A stretch of 64,000 nucleotides of DNA from NCBI RefSeq assembly GCF_035593345.1, contig NZ_CP141606.1:3596001-3660000 (forward strand). The letters are read 5' to 3'. The notes under the pieces are model-generated. The model was not told where the DNA came from and did no database searches. It saw only the letters and a list, made by a program, of their open reading frames with translations. Positions within the stretch are counted from its first letter, which is position 1, and each line of letters starts with the position of its first letter. Positions 62,904 to 64,000 of the stretch are shown here, piece by piece. This DNA comes from Lelliottia sp. JS-SCA-14. GTDB taxonomy: Bacteria > Pseudomonadota > Gammaproteobacteria > Enterobacterales > Enterobacteriaceae. A program made the position numbers and the translations under genes.

Positions 62904-63767
62904 TTAGAACAATTTGCTAATGTGCTTGATGATATTGGTTAGTTCTTCGTTGTGCTTAGCGCTCCGGCGCGAATAAAAGTAGGTGGTTATTCTGATGTCA
63001 TCGAGCAAGATGGTATGACTGCGGTTGATGTTCATCATCTCACAGGTGGTGAGCGGCAACAGCATGTACCCCGTGCCGTTGGCTGACATCAGCAGGAAGT
63101 CAAGGATGGAGCCGTTGACGCCGCGGATCCGCGGGGTGAAATGCACCGCCTTCTCCAGCACCCCGGACAGACGCATCTGCGCGCTGGTCACCATATTTTC
63201 CCTGACCAGCAGCGGTATTTCTGCCAGTTTTTCCGGGTCGTTTTTGAGCTCGCTGTTGGTTATTAATAATAACGCGCTGCTGCTGTGGCTCTGGGCGACG
63301 ACGGTTTGCGGAACGGGAAAATGATGGTTACTGACGATCAACGTATTGTGGCCCAACTCTCCGGCATCAAAATCCTCTTGTGTAATTTTCCTGCGGCTCA
63401 GTTGATAAGGTAACAGGCTCTTTTTCAGGCTGGACTCAATAATATCTGCGGGGTTATCAGGGAACGAGCTGTCAAGGATAATCTGTGTGACATTCTTTTT
63501 CCGCGTGGTCCCCAGCCGGTCTTCAATATGCATTATCTTTCGATATAAAGGCTCGGTTTGCTCGTATATCTCGAGCGCATATTCCGTTGGCTTAAACAGT
63601 CCATGCTGGCGAATAAATAATTTTTCTCCAAAGAGTGTTTCGAGTTCGTTAATCGTTTTACCCAAAGGTGAACGTGTAATAAAAAGTTCTTCACAAGCTT
63701 TGTTTAGACATCGCTTCTCCATTACCGTCATGAAATATTTCAGTTTCTTTGTTAATAAGAAGTGCAT
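62904..63767 (-). CDS. LysR-type transcriptional regulator
   Basis: The 287-residue LysR protein has an N-terminal winged HTH (LKYFMTVMEKRCLNKACEEL, FITRSPLGKTINELETLFG, KLFIRQH). A substrate-binding domain of two Rossmann halves follows, with FTPRIRGVNGSILDFLLMSANGTGYMLLP in the second. AAGGGG precedes the ATG. It converges on the IprA-like gene and may share control of the neighbouring operon. Confidence 0.85.
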   Translation of the reverse strand: MHFLLTKKLKYFMTVMEKRCLNKACEELFITRSPLGKTINELETLFGEKLFIRQHGLFKPTEYALEIYEQTEPLYRKIMHIEDRLGTTRKKNVTQIILDSSFPDNPADIIESSLKKSLLPYQLSRRKITQEDFDAGELGHNTLIVSNHHFPVPQTVVAQSHSSSALLLITNSELKNDPEKLAEIPLLVRENMVTSAQMRLSGVLEKAVHFTPRIRGVNGSILDFLLMSANGTGYMLLPLTTCEMMNINRSHTILLDDIRITTYFYSRRSAKHNEELTNIIKHISKLF

Positions 63768-64000
63768 CAGTCTTTCCCCTTATCTACCCTAAAATTCATT
63801 GCAGTCCGCATCATCATATTGATGTGTGATGGAATAGCAAATGCTGTTTATTTTCTCTCTGTGCCTTTGATAAATGTAAATTATCATGTTAGTCCAGGTT
63901 ATATGAGCAACTTCTGCCCAAACCCGTGCAAGATTGGACCGGTCTAAGAATTTTCGGATATCGTTAATGTCACGCGGATTAACCTGGCTTCACGGAAATA
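63768..64000. other. Right edge, no gene seen
   Basis: 233 bp upstream of the LysR gene; AT-rich, no convincing open frame or RNA. It should contain the LysR promoter and perhaps that of a gene beyond the window. Confidence 0.4.

Overview
The window is chromosomal DNA of an enterobacterium. The left edge carries bamE, rnfH, ratA, smpB and ssrA with near-E. coli sequences. A long purine/uric-acid block (ygeV, ygeW-ygeX-ygeY-hyuA-yqeA, ygfK-ssnA, ygfT-ygfS, a uacT-like permease, mocA and xdh genes) also matches E. coli proteins closely. The gene order and the xdh domain arrangement differ from E. coli, so a relative such as Enterobacter, Citrobacter or Klebsiella is likely; the species cannot be fixed from sequence alone.

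Layout: (1) 1-2344, core genes ending in ssrA (tmRNA). (2) About 2345-30294, a 28-kb AT-rich genomic island inserted at the 3' end of ssrA. It carries a P4-type integrase beside ssrA, an operon of a large serine recombinase with two ParB-like proteins, a four-gene operon that looks like a peptide-modification (RiPP/microcin) locus, a C5-methyltransferase/DUF4928 restriction pair, two related ankyrin-repeat proteins, a mobilisable-plasmid-like module (MobC, relaxase, lipoproteins, RepL-like protein, repeats), an AlpA-type regulator, IS remnants and a solitary SIR2 protein. The displaced ssrA downstream sequence is recognisable at about 30.28 kb. An IS3-family element has since landed between the two arms of the displaced ssrA terminator. 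(3) 31942-32487, an orphan fimbrial subunit. (4) 32740-55844, the purine/urate block, governed by the sigma-54 activator YgeV. Four sigma-54 promoter candidates each have a TATCA-N3-TGATA-like palindrome 127-200 bp upstream, which I propose as the YgeV operator. (5) 55869-63767, an operon of two holin-like proteins and four large beta-rich proteins without signal peptides, with an IprA-like and a LysR-type regulator at its head.

How the parts work together: the urate block supplies import (uacT-like), a molybdenum hydroxylase with its maturation proteins (xdh, XdhC-like, MocA), electron-transfer flavoproteins (YgfK, YgfT, YgfS) and catabolic enzymes ending in carbamate kinase, which is the outline of an anaerobic purine/urate degradation route. 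The island is a typical defence-and-mobility cargo region. The least described loci are the peptide precursor/E1/E1/UvrA-like operon at 9.1-13.7 kb and the holin/Ig/propeller operon at 55.9-62.0 kb.
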